DNA of 27,782 bases, taken from positions 1 through 27,782 of the forward strand of contig JBBAEA010000033.1 in NCBI GenBank assembly GCA_041656175.1. Reading direction: 5' to 3'. This stretch comes from JBBAEA01 sp041656175 (GTDB lineage: Bacteria > Myxococcota_A > Bradymonadia > UBA4248). The position numbers and the translations under genes are program-made. Shown piece by piece: positions 1 to 8,860 of this stretch (positions within the stretch are counted from its first letter, which is position 1; every line of letters begins with the position of its first letter). Under the pieces are notes generated by a model, which saw only the letters and a program-made list of their open reading frames with translations, was not told the origin of the DNA and made no database searches.

Positions 1-177
1 AGGCATTCGTGCCTTTTGTGTCTTTATATTTCGAACCACGAAAAACACGAAAATTCACGAAAAATTCTTTTTTATTCTTACAGCCCCTACTTGACTTGTT
101 ATAGGCATTCTTGCCTTTTGTGTCTTTAAATTATAAACCACGAAAAACACGAAAACACACGAAAAAATATTTTTTTA
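1..177. repeat. Two 75-bp direct repeats with CACGAAAA motifs
   Basis: Positions 1-75 and 103-177 are near copies of each other. Each starts with aggcattcKtgcc, continues with ttttgtgtcttta and ends in accacgaaaaacacgaaaa followed by an A/T-rich tail. The second half of each unit is the reverse complement of the tcgtgtttttcgtgg motif that fills 235-435, so the whole start of the window is one repeat cluster with motifs in both orientations. Open frames crossing it simply translate the repeat and are not genes. The mechanism that spreads it is not visible here. Confidence 0.85.
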
Positions 178-234
178 ATGCTTTTATAAGATTAAAAGAT
201 ACATGTGTTTTACATACCCAGCTTGATTCGATAA

Positions 235-435
235 AAGCTTTTCGAGCCTTTCGTGTTTTTCGTGGTAAAAAAAGCTATTCGAGCCTTTCGTGCTTTTCGT
301 GGTAAAAATCTTTTCGTGGTAAAAATCTTTTCGTGGTAAAAAAAGTTTTTCGTGGTAAAAAAAGCTATTCGAGCCTTTCGTGCTTTTCGTGGTAAAAATC
401 TTTTCGTGGTAAAAAAAGTTTTTTGTGGTAAACAG
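235..435. repeat. Tandem TTTTCGTGGTAAAAA array
   Basis: A compound tandem array made of short units ending in tcgtggtaaaaa. Longer units beginning with gagcctttcgtg alternate with short ones of about 17 bp (cttttcgtggtaaaaat). A block of roughly 55 bp around 275-330 recurs at 361-415, showing duplication of a composite unit. There are no constant-length unique spacers, so this is not a CRISPR array. A related cluster lies at 16482-16627. Confidence 0.85.
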
Positions 436-545
436 CTTTTCGATAGCTTGCTTTGCCCTCGCGCAATGAATAAAGCCTCTGTTGGCTCTATGGGGGTGTG
501 GGCAAGATGGAAGAATCATAGCGCAAAAATAAAGTTTTACCTTGC

Positions 546-1094
546 ATGTTGGATAAACAAGCCAAAATATCGCTGCGCGAGCCAGATTATGCGGCTTACG
601 CGCAAATTTATAAAACGCGTTTCTACGACGAAGTTGTGTATTGGGCCGATAGTCAAAAAGTTATACTGAGTGTCGAGGAATACGCGATGGGGCGTATGCA
701 TTGGGTCGACAAAGAGCGATACTATGAGCGCATCATTTATATAGGGGAGCGGGCTATTGGGACGGTTACGGCTCGCGAGATCGATTGGGAGCGCCGTAGC
801 TGCTTACTTGGCATTGTCATCGCTGTGCCCGAATACTGGGGCAAGGGCTACGGCACTAAAGTGTTAAAACAATTTTTTGTCTTACTTTATGACTTAGGCA
901 TTAAATTCGTAAGGCTAGAGACGTTTTCGAATAATATTCGAGCTAGGCGCTGTTTCGAGGGCTTGGGATTCAAGAAACGGCGGAGTTTCTACGCACCACA
1001 GTCGGGACGCTTCGTGATCGAGATGGTAAAGAAGCTTGAGCCAATAAAGCCTATAGGATATGTAGTTAAAGGTGGGCGTTCGGGGAAGAGCTAA
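546..1094 (+). CDS. GNAT-family N-acetyltransferase (RimJ/RimL-like)
   Basis: A 182-residue protein of the size of single-domain GNAT enzymes, which move an acetyl group from acetyl-CoA to an amine. The acetyl-CoA pyrophosphate-binding signature is visible as EYWGKGYGT (about residues 97-105), followed by the typical helix (KVLKQFFVLLYDLGIKFVRL). Next comes the NxRARRCFEGLGFKK segment (about 126-140) that closes the fold in the Acetyltransf_3/RimJ subgroup. The N-terminal half is charged and lacks a signal peptide, so the enzyme is cytoplasmic. The ATG at 546 has no clear ribosome-binding site and is chosen because it is the first Met of a frame that is conserved in character. The substrate cannot be read from the sequence. 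It is followed by a lipoprotein gene on the same strand after 59 A/T-rich bases. Confidence 0.85.
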   Translation: MLDKQAKISLREPDYAAYAQIYKTRFYDEVVYWADSQKVILSVEEYAMGRMHWVDKERYYERIIYIGERAIGTVTAREIDWERRSCLLGIVIAVPEYWGKGYGTKVLKQFFVLLYDLGIKFVRLETFSNNIRARRCFEGLGFKKRRSFYAPQSGRFVIEMVKKLEPIKPIGYVVKGGRSGKS

Positions 1095-1153
1095 AAAACG
1101 ATAAGATTTCTTATTTTATTCGTACTTTACATAAATTTTTATAAGGATATGCG

Positions 1154-3244
1154 ATGAAATGGCAAAGATGGCTTATGATTTTACTCATGGCTATATCAAT
1201 GATGGCGTGTCAGAGGGCAAAAGAAAAAGCTAGCGATACCGAAGAGCTAGCTCAAGAGGCAAAAATCGTCCAAGGAGAAGCGGCGGCGATGACCGATGAA
1301 GCAAAAACAGAAGTGCTCAATGGGAAGGATGACGCGGGGAGCGTGGATTTAACGCGCTTGAATAGAAGCGAGTTCAACCGTGCGGCACTTTATCTCAACG
1401 TGCCTATTTTTTGGAAATATGGCATCGACACCCTAGAGGCTTACAACTTAGTAACTTTGAACTTTTATCCCAAGGCAGAAACCAAGGAGTGGGTAACAAA
1501 CGAAGGATTTAGCAGCGAGTTTTATGCACTTTATGAAAAGATGGTTCAAAGCATCAAAAATAAGCCCATGGTTGATCCCAACGACAAAGAAGCGACGCGT
1601 AGGGCAAAGGTTTTGGAAGAACTGGACCAAGCAGGATTGGTTTTGCTCGAATCCGATTTTAGCAAAAGCAGCGAGGTTGAGCGCCAGTTTGTGGCAAAAA
1701 TTTTAGAACTTGGCGCCCTTGTAGATGCGCTCTACGCGCGTCAAGTGGGTTTGCGAGCGATTGAGGGAAAGATCCCAGCAGATGACAGCGCATCGCTAAG
1801 TATGCTGCGACGAAACTGGCGCGCAAGCGCCGAGAGCCCCAAAATGAAGGGTGACCCATTGTGTACAGCGCTGGGCGGCGTTAACACTGCGATTGTCGAT
1901 GTGTACCCAGCAGAGCTGCAAAGCGAGGAGAACTTCTGTGATAAAATCTCGGCACAAAAGAACGCCGAGGAGCTCTTTTACCAATTCGCCGTGGTAGAGA
2001 CGGACGAAGAAGGCAGCTTACGCGCAGTCCCTTACACGGAGCGCTATAAAGAGGAAATGACGGCGATTTCCAAGGCTTTAGACGAAGCGGCAGAGATTCT
2101 AGAGAAGGCTAAAACGGAGACGCTTTTGGCCCAATATTTACGTGCTGCAGCACAAAGCTTCTTGAGCAATAACTGGGACGGCGCCGATGAAGCGTGGGTC
2201 GCGATGAACGCCTCCAACTCGTCTTGGTACGTTCGCGTCGCTCCCGATGAAACGTATTGGGAGCCATGCAGCCGAAAGGCAGCTTTCCATATGACCTTTG
2301 CCCGCATCAATCCTGAAGCGTTGACGTGGCAAGCAAAATTAACACCAGTACAACAAGAGATGGAAGATGCTATGGCAAAGGCCGCTGGCAAGCCTTATGC
2401 ATCGCGAAAAGTCAGCTTCCAGTTGCCCGACTTCATTGATATTATTGCGAATTTTGCCGATGACCGAGATCCATTCGGCGCTACCATCGGGCAATCCCTT
2501 CCTAACTGGGGACCTGTAGCTAACGAGGGTAGAGGACGAACGGTTGCGATGAGTAACCTCTACACAGACCCAGAGAGTATGCATGATCGCATCACTTTGG
2601 CTTCGTCCTTCTTTGGTGAGGCGGAGCTTGAGCTACTGAAAGATGGGACGGGACCGGGGCTATTGAGCACTATTATTCATGAAGCAGCCCATAACTTGGG
2701 GCCATCCCACGAATACAAAGTAAATGGGAAAATCGACGATGAAATCTTTGGCGGTGCACTCGCCACTTTGGCCGAAGAACTCAAGGCGCAAACGGCTGCA
2801 CTGTGGTACTTAGAATTCTTGCAATCACGTGGTATCATCAATAGCAACATGCAAAATCGTAGCTACGCCGATTCTATTTATTGGGCATTTGGCCACATCG
2901 CTCGCGGTATGACAACGCCAAGTGGAAAAATTCAACCTTACTCCCAGCTCGCCGCCATTCAAATTGGCATCCTCATCGAAACTGGCGCGCTCACATTCGA
3001 TCCCGACGCACTCGCCGCAAACGGCAAAGATAAAGGAAGATTTTCCATGAAGCTGGATAAAATACCACAAGCAGTCGATAATATGATGAAGCAGATCGCC
3101 GCCATTAAAGCACGGGGTGATAAAGCTGCACTCGAAGCATTGCAGCAAAAACACATTAAGTCCAAAGATATTCCATTTGACATCATTACAGAGAGGATGC
3201 TCAGATTGCCAAAAACAAGTTTTGTTTATAGTATCAAGCTATAA
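1154..3244 (+). CDS. M49-like zinc metallopeptidase lipoprotein
   Basis: A 696-residue protein with a lipoprotein signal: KWQR n-region, hydrophobic stretch and a lipobox ending SMMAC, giving lipidated Cys19. It should be anchored in the periplasm or outer membrane. The C-terminal half carries HEAAHNLGPSHEY (His509, Glu510, His513) and, 28 residues further on, AEELKAQTAALWY (Glu541/Glu542). The spacing and the EExKA second motif match dipeptidyl-peptidase III (M49) relatives. Those bacterial relatives can have HExxH in place of the classical HExxxH, so Zn binding by His509, His513 and a Glu of the second motif is expected. Residues 25-60 are rich in Ala, Glu and Lys and are probably a linker. 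An AAGGATAT ribosome-binding site precedes the ATG. Family assignment rests on the two motifs only; the peptide substrate is unknown. Confidence 0.72.
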   Translation: MKWQRWLMILLMAISMMACQRAKEKASDTEELAQEAKIVQGEAAAMTDEAKTEVLNGKDDAGSVDLTRLNRSEFNRAALYLNVPIFWKYGIDTLEAYNLVTLNFYPKAETKEWVTNEGFSSEFYALYEKMVQSIKNKPMVDPNDKEATRRAKVLEELDQAGLVLLESDFSKSSEVERQFVAKILELGALVDALYARQVGLRAIEGKIPADDSASLSMLRRNWRASAESPKMKGDPLCTALGGVNTAIVDVYPAELQSEENFCDKISAQKNAEELFYQFAVVETDEEGSLRAVPYTERYKEEMTAISKALDEAAEILEKAKTETLLAQYLRAAAQSFLSNNWDGADEAWVAMNASNSSWYVRVAPDETYWEPCSRKAAFHMTFARINPEALTWQAKLTPVQQEMEDAMAKAAGKPYASRKVSFQLPDFIDIIANFADDRDPFGATIGQSLPNWGPVANEGRGRTVAMSNLYTDPESMHDRITLASSFFGEAELELLKDGTGPGLLSTIIHEAAHNLGPSHEYKVNGKIDDEIFGGALATLAEELKAQTAALWYLEFLQSRGIINSNMQNRSYADSIYWAFGHIARGMTTPSGKIQPYSQLAAIQIGILIETGALTFDPDALAANGKDKGRFSMKLDKIPQAVDNMMKQIAAIKARGDKAALEALQQKHIKSKDIPFDIITERMLRLPKTSFVYSIKL

Positions 3245-3451
3245 AATACCTCGCTATAATAACTCAAGTCCCACACAAACGACAAAGTGAACCTGCTTTG
3301 TAATGACAATTTGCGCTCTCTCTGCTTAGTGGATAGCTTTGCTTTGAACATGAATGTTGGAATGTTGTTCGCAGTATTGCGAGTTTGAACGGGGCTTTTG
3401 TGAATATTATTGCGAATTGCGACGTTTATCTGAATCTTGTTTCATTCTGCG

Positions 3452-3480
3452 TTGACAGTAAAGAAAAATTCGTCTATAAA
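3452..3480 (+). promoter_or_regulatory. Near-consensus sigma-70 promoter for the beta-barrel gene
   Basis: TTGACA (3452-3457) and TATAAA (3475-3480, followed by T) are separated by exactly 17 bases. This is an almost perfect housekeeping promoter, about 100 bases upstream of the start codon at 3578. The rest of the 333-base gap after the peptidase gene (3245-3451) shows no gene or repeat that I can recognise. Confidence 0.75.
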
Positions 3481-3490
3481 TGGGTTAAAG

Positions 3491-3525
3491 GCCTACATTG
3501 CGCAAGCGCGTAGGCTCTTCTTTTT
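3491..3525 (+). promoter_or_regulatory. Terminator-like hairpin in the 5' leader
   Basis: GCCTAC (3491-3496) pairs with GTAGGC (3510-3515), with an inner GCG/CGC stem around a CAAG loop. The hairpin is followed at once by tcttcttttt. It starts only about 10 bases after the -10 box of the preceding promoter, so it would be at the very 5' end of the transcript. It may be an attenuator, a source of a short RNA, or a 5' stabilising stem-loop as in ompA leaders. It could alternatively be the terminator of an unrecognised upstream transcript. Confidence 0.5.
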
Positions 3526-3577
3526 GAATATTATGTAATATGTTTACGATAACTATATGTTTTAAAGGAAAATCAAA

Positions 3578-4636
3578 ATGAAAAAACATCAATTATTCAT
3601 CGCCTTGGTGATGGCGTTGTGCTTGAGTGTGGCGTTTGTCAGTGTCGCCAGTGCTCAAGATGCGACGCTGATGGGGCGAACGTCTTTGGACGATAGAGGC
3701 CAAAGTCTGGACGAGAATTTGGATGAAGAAGCCGATAAAGAGGAAAAGTCATGGGGCGTTGCGGCCGATCTCACTTTTGATTTAGGCGTAGGAGCCTTTG
3801 TTAAAAACAAGTACGCAAGACGCGTTCGCTCAAAATTTGGCTTTGAAGCCAGCGGTTATTATAAAATTCCAGTTATAGATACAAATATCGAACTTGCCAC
3901 AGGGTTTACGGCGTGGATGTCGAAAGCCGGCGGTAGCAACGGGGTGCACGAATTTCGATGGACGGATTCCTACATAGGCTTTAGCCGCGAGCTTTATAGT
4001 TACAAGGGTGAGCTCTTGCGTTTTATGCTCAACGCGGGCTTGGGCTTTGCGATTCCCACGAGCAAGGCGAGTTGGACGACCAATTTGTATACCTCAATTA
4101 TGCCGCAATTGGGCATGGGGCTTAAAATCGCAAGGTTTGGCGTCTTCTACGCAGTTCGCTACAGCCACAACTTTAACAAATACACCTCCGCCAGCGTTGA
4201 CCCCAATGAAGTCGATGCCCTCTCACGCTCTGCCGGCAACGAATTGCTTTCAAGAACCGACATCGCTATCGCTGGCGTACTCACCGAAATTGAGCTGGTC
4301 AATGCCTTTAGCTTATCCTACGACATACTCGACGAGTTGGTCCTTAGCGTCGGATTTGCCTTCGCCGACTTCTGGACCTACGACAGCGAAAGTCTCAACG
4401 ACGATGATTACACCAATCCCAACGCCAAACCCGGCCGCGGTCACGGCCAAATGTCGGCTGGCTCCGTCGCCCTTGCTTACACCCCGTGGCGCTATACTAC
4501 CATCACCTTCTTCCTAAAAAGCGAGCAACCCTGGAAGCAAAAAGACAACAAAGAACTCCGCTTCCCTTGGTTTGACACCATCAGCTACTCTAAAAACTAT
4601 ACAAAATTCGGTGTAACGGCCACTTTCCGTTATTAA
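3578..4636 (+). CDS. Outer-membrane beta-barrel protein
   Basis: A 352-residue secreted protein. It has a textbook Sec signal (KK n-region, hydrophobic core, VASA cleavage site, mature protein from Gln27). An acidic linker (residues about 43-57, DENLDEEADKEEK) follows, then alternating amphipathic strands rich in Tyr, Phe and Trp. The last residues are KFGVTATFRY, ending in an aromatic residue as in barrels recognised by the BAM complex. I do not recognise a specific family; it resembles porin-like or OmpA-barrel proteins with no periplasmic domain. An AAGGAAA ribosome-binding site lies 9 bases before the ATG. A strong promoter and a leader hairpin precede it, so high expression is plausible. 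The structured repeat at 4664 begins 27 bases after the stop. Confidence 0.75.
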   Translation: MKKHQLFIALVMALCLSVAFVSVASAQDATLMGRTSLDDRGQSLDENLDEEADKEEKSWGVAADLTFDLGVGAFVKNKYARRVRSKFGFEASGYYKIPVIDTNIELATGFTAWMSKAGGSNGVHEFRWTDSYIGFSRELYSYKGELLRFMLNAGLGFAIPTSKASWTTNLYTSIMPQLGMGLKIARFGVFYAVRYSHNFNKYTSASVDPNEVDALSRSAGNELLSRTDIAIAGVLTEIELVNAFSLSYDILDELVLSVGFAFADFWTYDSESLNDDDYTNPNAKPGRGHGQMSAGSVALAYTPWRYTTITFFLKSEQPWKQKDNKELRFPWFDTISYSKNYTKFGVTATFRY

Positions 4637-4663
4637 TGACTTAAGCCAGCGTGTTTTCTTGTT

Positions 4664-4811
4664 GGGGGGCTCTTTGCCCCCCTACGCGCGGGCTTCCTCG
4701 CAAAATGCGACAACGAACGCAAAATATTGTGCGGTGTATTTGCTAATCGCGCATCCACCGCACAATATGCGTACGTTGCGCCTTTTTCTCGGTGATCCCG
4801 CGCTACCCCCC
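4664..4811 (+). repeat. Structured palindromic repeat, copy 1
   Basis: A 148-bp element running from GGGGGGC to CGCTACCCCCC. The outer arms are GCGCGGG (left) and CCCGCGC (right); other copies have GCGCAAG/CTTGCGC, so both arms changed together. The inner hairpin is CGC-[AAA]-ATATTGTGC on the left against GCACAATAT-GCG on the right, leaving a 3-nt AAA bulge, and pairing continues through gcggtg/caccgc. The first G-tract can pair with the nearby C-tract or with the terminal one. The remainder of the gap (4812-5050) shows nothing recognisable. Confidence 0.85.
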
Positions 4812-5050
4812 ATATTCACATCTCGCCTTTCTTCACGCTAGAGTTGCTCTGCTTCATGCAAAAACGATCGAATAATGGCAAAATGAATGCAAGGAATGCC
4901 ATGCGAATTGGGGGTGCTAAGAGCAAAGAAGTATTTGCTAAACTCGCGCATTTATGATAGCTTAAGCGAAGTCTTGTTCTGCTGGAGTGCTGCTGAGATG
5001 TTTGAGCGAATCTATTTTGTGCAAAAAAACGCATGCCAACTGTGTTTTAG

Positions 5051-5794
5051 ATGCTGTTCATGGGTTTATTCCTTATTTTGTCTTGCGAGACGAGTTATAC
5101 TTTGGATGCTACCCCTGAGCAAGGAGATGAATGCCCACCGCGTGATGCGCGTTGTTGCCCCGAAGAGATGCTTAGGTGCAGTTTTGATGAAATGCAAAAA
5201 GCTGGCAAATGCAAGATGGGCAACAAGCTAGATTATGAAACAATGAATAGGCGTTGTGCTCATGAAACAGTCTGCCGCCCTCTAGGCTTGGACGATGAGG
5301 TGATTAAGTTTGCTTGCCAGACTCGTTGCAATGAGTCCCTAACAGCTTGTTTAGACGCTAACAACGGAGCGACTTGTGTTGATGTCAGCACAGACGCATA
5401 CAACTGCGGTGGTTGTTCTTACGATAAAACGGGAGAAACCTGTTCTAGAGGCTCGAAGTGTGACGATGGCAATTGCCAGTTAGTGTGCCCCTTGCCGACA
5501 ATAAAATGCGAGGGAGTGTGCGTAAATCCAGAGAACGACAACAACAACTGTGGCGGTTGCACAGACGAGGAACGTGGCGAAATATGCGCGTCGGGTTTGC
5601 GTTGTAGTAATGGTAAGTGTAGCAAAGTTTGTGATGCAGGTCTTGAGCCTTGCGGCGATACTTGTATTAACCCCAAGAATGATCCGAAGCACTGCGGTGG
5701 CTGTTCTTTAAACAAAGGGGGTGGCAAAGAGTGCGAGCAAGGCCACCATTGTGTTGAAGGTGTGTGTAAGCCATTTTGCGCCGAAGCTTGCTAA
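5051..5794 (+). CDS. Cysteine-rich lipoprotein, N-terminal part of a gene split by TAA
   Basis: A 247-residue open frame. It starts with a hydrophobic segment MLFMGLFLILSC that could be a lipobox (Cys12), but it lacks the usual basic n-region. About 150 residues of cysteine-rich repeats follow. Three units contain the pattern CxxxCxNPxxDxxxCGGC or a close variant, a type common in secreted proteins of myxobacteria and relatives. The frame stops at TAA (5792-5794) in the middle of an EGF-like signature (AC-stop-NGGTC). The same frame then stays open to 6769 through the rest of that EGF domain and a SUMF1-type domain. The start is uncertain: there is no ribosome-binding site, and an in-frame ATG at 5033 is separated from it by a TAG at 5048. 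I infer that this is the front part of one gene of 5051-6769. Confidence 0.7.
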   Translation: MLFMGLFLILSCETSYTLDATPEQGDECPPRDARCCPEEMLRCSFDEMQKAGKCKMGNKLDYETMNRRCAHETVCRPLGLDDEVIKFACQTRCNESLTACLDANNGATCVDVSTDAYNCGGCSYDKTGETCSRGSKCDDGNCQLVCPLPTIKCEGVCVNPENDNNNCGGCTDEERGEICASGLRCSNGKCSKVCDAGLEPCGDTCINPKNDPKHCGGCSLNKGGGKECEQGHHCVEGVCKPFCAEAC

Positions 5795-6007
5795 AACGGT
5801 GGCACATGCACTGCCCCCAATACATGTACTTGCGCCACGGGGTGGATTGGCAATACCTGTGAAACGCCTGTCTGTAGCTCGCCTTGCCAAGATGGGAAGG
5901 TTTGCGTTGATCCGAATATATGCTGCCCATTAAATTGGACGGGAGCAGGCTGCAAAACTCCAGACCGCGTAAGGATCCCCAAAACGAATCCTTCGCTCAA
6001 ATTCCTG

Positions 6008-6769
6008 ATGGGTCGTCCCGGAAGCGATCCTTGGGGTGAGGATAATGAGAAACCGAGCCATGAAGTGACTTTATCGGCGTATATGATAGATCGCTATTTA
6101 GTGACGGCAGCCTCGTATAAGCTCTGTGTAGAAGCGGGAAAATGCAATGATGAACATCTGATTGATAATGGCAGTCAGTATCGAGAAAACTGTACCTATA
6201 ATGTTGAAGGCAAAGAGAAACACCCGATTAATTGCGTGACTTGGGAGCAAGCAACGAGTTATTGCGAGTGGGCGCGGGGGCGCTTACCGACCGAGGCAGA
6301 GTGGGAGCGAGCTGCGAAGGGAGAATCGCATCGCCGCTTTCCATGGGGGGATGAATGCCCAAGGTCGTGGAATACAGAAATTTGTAGTGGGGCAGAATGG
6401 ACAGAGGAGACTGCGAAGGCAAATTGTTATGAAGAACGCTGCCATGATGGTTTTGAATACACATCGCCAGTGAACCAATTCCCATCGGGGATGTCGCCCG
6501 ATGGGCTATACGATATGGCGGGCAATCTTTGGGAGTGGACTAGCGATTGGTCGATGAGAAAATATACAGAAGATTCCGTAACAAACCCCACGGGGTCTGC
6601 TGATGATGCCGAGAAACGTGTTGTGCGCGGTGGTGCGTGGGGCGCCCGAGATAAATCTTACTTGCGTACCGTGTATCGCGCCACCTCTCCTAGCTCTTAC
6701 ATTTACCCCAATACGATTGGCTTTCGTTGCGCAAGTTCAGCTCTCGATATCTCATCGTCTTTTCCCTAG
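6008..6769 (+). CDS. SUMF1/FGE-like domain, C-terminal part of the split gene
   Basis: The frame is the same as that of 5051-5794, so the natural protein would run through. Between 5795 and 6007 it encodes the rest of an EGF domain (CxCATGW) and a linker. From Met6008 it is a C-type-lectin-fold SUMF1 domain: HEVTLSAYMIDRYLVT, then VTWEQATSYCEWARGRLPTEAEWE, RFPWGDE, GLYDMAGNLWEWTSDW, RGGAW and the closing TIGFRC. The two cysteines that serve catalysis in formylglycine-generating enzymes (SYCYRYRC in human SUMF1) are absent: the equivalent stretch is SYLRTVYRA (Leu219 to Ala225). Sulfatase activation is therefore unlikely, and a binding or structural role is more plausible. The ATG at 6008 has no ribosome-binding site. 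Without readthrough this part is probably not made. Confidence 0.75.
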   Translation: MGRPGSDPWGEDNEKPSHEVTLSAYMIDRYLVTAASYKLCVEAGKCNDEHLIDNGSQYRENCTYNVEGKEKHPINCVTWEQATSYCEWARGRLPTEAEWERAAKGESHRRFPWGDECPRSWNTEICSGAEWTEETAKANCYEERCHDGFEYTSPVNQFPSGMSPDGLYDMAGNLWEWTSDWSMRKYTEDSVTNPTGSADDAEKRVVRGGAWGARDKSYLRTVYRATSPSSYIYPNTIGFRCASSALDISSSFP

Positions 6770-6833
6770 GCAAGCTTTGCACAATGTGAAAATTTCAAAA
6801 ACAGTCGGGGGCAGCTTTCAAAGCAGCCCTTGA

Positions 6834-6963
6834 TTAAAGCAAGAAAGTCAGGCAGGTTTTCAAAATATAAGTCAATAAAATCAATGCCCTACACACAAAA
6901 ACGGATTCCAAGGAAGAAAGCACTTGGACGGGGTTTGGGGCGGTAGCCCCAATGAATCAGAGT
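6834..6963 (-). repeat. MITE-like repeat, copy a
   Basis: Read on the minus strand it begins with ACTCTGATTCAT (6952-6963), followed by tggggctaccgccccaa. It later contains gcattgattttattgact (around 6870-6888) and cctgcctgactttcttgc. The same order of blocks is seen at 20386-20539 and, in part, at 18474-18740. The far end is degenerate (taatcaagg in place of gaatcagagt). It lies in the 605-base gap between the SUMF1 frame and the TPR gene. Confidence 0.7.
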
Positions 6964-7182
6964 TTCCTTAAGCACAGAGTACCAAGAATATACACAGAGA
7001 GACCTTTGCACGGCTAAAAATTGTGAATTTATTTTTACAAATCCGATACAGTTTTAAACAAAATGAGATATTTTGTAGAGAAATATAAGCTAAAAATACT
7101 AATAAAATAAGGCAGGGTGAAGATAGAATGACATTTTATTCGAAAAGTGCTTAAAAGAGTGCTTTCTTTGGGGAAGGGGGGT

Positions 7183-7233
7183 ACGGGGGGAAACATCTTT
7201 TCTTTGGCACAAAGAAAAGATGTTTCTCCCCGT
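7183..7233. repeat. Long perfect hairpin in the 6770-7374 gap
   Basis: Arms AAACATCTTTTCTTT (7191-7205) and AAAGAAAAGATGTTT (7211-7225) are perfectly complementary around a ggcac loop. The stem extends outward through ACGGGG (7183-7188) and CCCCGT (7228-7233). No T-run follows on either strand, so it is not a classical terminator. A related short motif pair, aagaaagcact (near 6913) and agtgctttctt (near 7159), lies in inverted orientation in the same gap. No coding potential is evident in 6770-7374. Confidence 0.7.
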
Positions 7234-7374
7234 GCAAAGCTCTCACAGATTAAGTAGAAGAGCTAATCCGTGTTCATCGTATGCATCGGTGCTTCTTAAA
7301 CTTTGTGCTGGCTCTGAACTAGGGGCAACTGAACAATAACTAAAAGGTCTAAGGCCGCTTTAACTTTGCCGTTG

Positions 7375-8523
7375 CTAGCGATCAAATTTAAGCGCATCCA
7401 CCGCATTGCGCAGCTCCGATGAGAGCTTAAACCAACGCTGTGGATCATATTTCAAAGTATCCTTAATAAGGTGCAAGCCCTCTTCGCGACGATCTAGGCG
7501 ATGTATATAAAGCATGCCCAAATTATGCATGCTTACAACAGCGTTCGGGTCGAGCACTAATGCGTTGCGATACGCAGCTCCAGCTTCCTCGTAACGCTCT
7601 AGCTTTTCTAGCACAACGCCGCGGTTTGACCACGCCTCTGGATACTCCTTATTCTCCGCTAAAGCCTCGTCTATAAGCACTAAACTGTCCTCCAAGCGAT
7701 TATCGATCATCGCTGCTGTACCGCGGTTTAATAAACCCCGCGTTTTTTGTCCCAGCGCAATAAAAGCATGTCCCTTGCCATCCCATGCTTTTACGCAGTC
7801 TTTTTCGCGTTTAATGATGGGATCAAATGTGTCAAGGGCAAGCTGCGCAAGCCCATAAGCGAGGTATGCATAGCCCAAGGCGAGTTCTACATCGACGTCT
7901 TCGCGCTGTTGCTGGAGGGCGACTTTATAGGTGTTGATTGCTTCTTCGTAGCGCTTTAAAGCAGACAATATATGTCCCTTCTCGCGAAGTGCCTCAAAAT
8001 CCGTAGCCTTTAGCTGCAAAGATTTTTGGATATACTCTAAGGCGCGCTCGAGATTAGCCGCTTTACGCATGTTGAGCGCGCGCTCCATCCAGAGTGAAGC
8101 GTCTTCAGGGCTGATGCTGAGCGCTTCGTGTAAACAGACATCTGCTTTGTCGTAGCGCTCAAGGCTAGTCATGAGTTGTGCCGCCTTTAGCCAAGTTCGC
8201 GTGTGTTTGGGATCGATAGCCAAAATGCGCTTGTACAGCTCCATCGCCTCGTTGCTTTGCTTCAAATCTATGAGCACCCGCGCTTTATTGTTTAAAGCCA
8301 AGATATGTTTTGGCTCGCGCTCCAAAATATAGTCAAAGCTCTTGATGCTATCGGCGTTTTTTCCCAAGCGGTACTGCGCTACGCCGAGTTCTAAATAGTG
8401 CGTAAGATTCTTGGGATCCAAGGCAATGCATTCCTCAAACGCTTGCAAGGCTTCTGTCCCATGATTCGCATCCAACATCGACCAGGCCTTCTGCTTGATC
8501 CTCGAAATTCTTGCTTCATCCAT
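7375..8523 (-). CDS. Tetratricopeptide-repeat protein
   Basis: A 382-residue soluble protein without signal peptide or membrane segment. It is built of about ten 34-residue TPR units from residue 10 to the end. Typical unit ends are EECIALDPKN, YKRILAIDPKH, HEALSISPED and RNALVLDPNA, with W/Y, G and A at the usual helix positions. TPR arrays form superhelical scaffolds for protein binding; the partner is unknown. The start codon at 8523 follows ggggta on the minus strand, a modest ribosome-binding site. It lies downstream of the sheath gene on the same strand. However, 337 bases with a structured repeat separate them, so co-transcription is possible but not shown. Confidence 0.9.
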   Translation of the reverse strand: MDEARISRIKQKAWSMLDANHGTEALQAFEECIALDPKNLTHYLELGVAQYRLGKNADSIKSFDYILEREPKHILALNNKARVLIDLKQSNEAMELYKRILAIDPKHTRTWLKAAQLMTSLERYDKADVCLHEALSISPEDASLWMERALNMRKAANLERALEYIQKSLQLKATDFEALREKGHILSALKRYEEAINTYKVALQQQREDVDVELALGYAYLAYGLAQLALDTFDPIIKREKDCVKAWDGKGHAFIALGQKTRGLLNRGTAAMIDNRLEDSLVLIDEALAENKEYPEAWSNRGVVLEKLERYEEAGAAYRNALVLDPNAVVSMHNLGMLYIHRLDRREEGLHLIKDTLKYDPQRWFKLSSELRNAVDALKFDR

Positions 8524-8704
8524 CGTGTTACCCCAAAAAGTAGAAAACTATTCCACGGCGCGGCAACTGCTAGGAGCCAACACCAAAGCTTATCTTCTAA
8601 CACGATATGCGATGACTTGAAAGTTGAGTTCGCTTTGCTGGAACGTATGTGTTGCGAGCTGGCTTTTGGCAAAACACCGTGTGTTGGCGCAGAAAACGCA
8701 GTAC

Positions 8705-8850
8705 GGGGGGTAGCGCAAGATCACCCTTAAAAGGCGCTTAATGACGCACGACGTGCGAAGGTTGCGCGAATAGCGCAAACTTTGCACGTCGTAAAGCGGA
8801 ATTTAGCGCATTTTAAGGGAAGCTTGCGCGTAGGGGGGCAAAAGCCCCCC
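8705..8850 (-). repeat. Structured palindromic repeat, copy 2
   Basis: This copy is on the minus strand and starts 10 bases after the sheath stop codon. On that strand the left G/C-tract hairpin is followed by TACGCGCAAGC. The inner arms are CGC-[TTT]-ACGACGTGC against GCACGTCGT-GCG, giving a 3-nt bulge at the same position as in the other copies but with a quite different 9-bp arm. Pairing goes on outward (gcgctaaattc/gacttaagcgc-like, with few mismatches) and inward (gtttgcgc/gcgcaacc). It occupies much of the 8524-8860 gap; nothing else is recognised there. Confidence 0.85.
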
Positions 8851-8860
8851 ACCCAAAAAA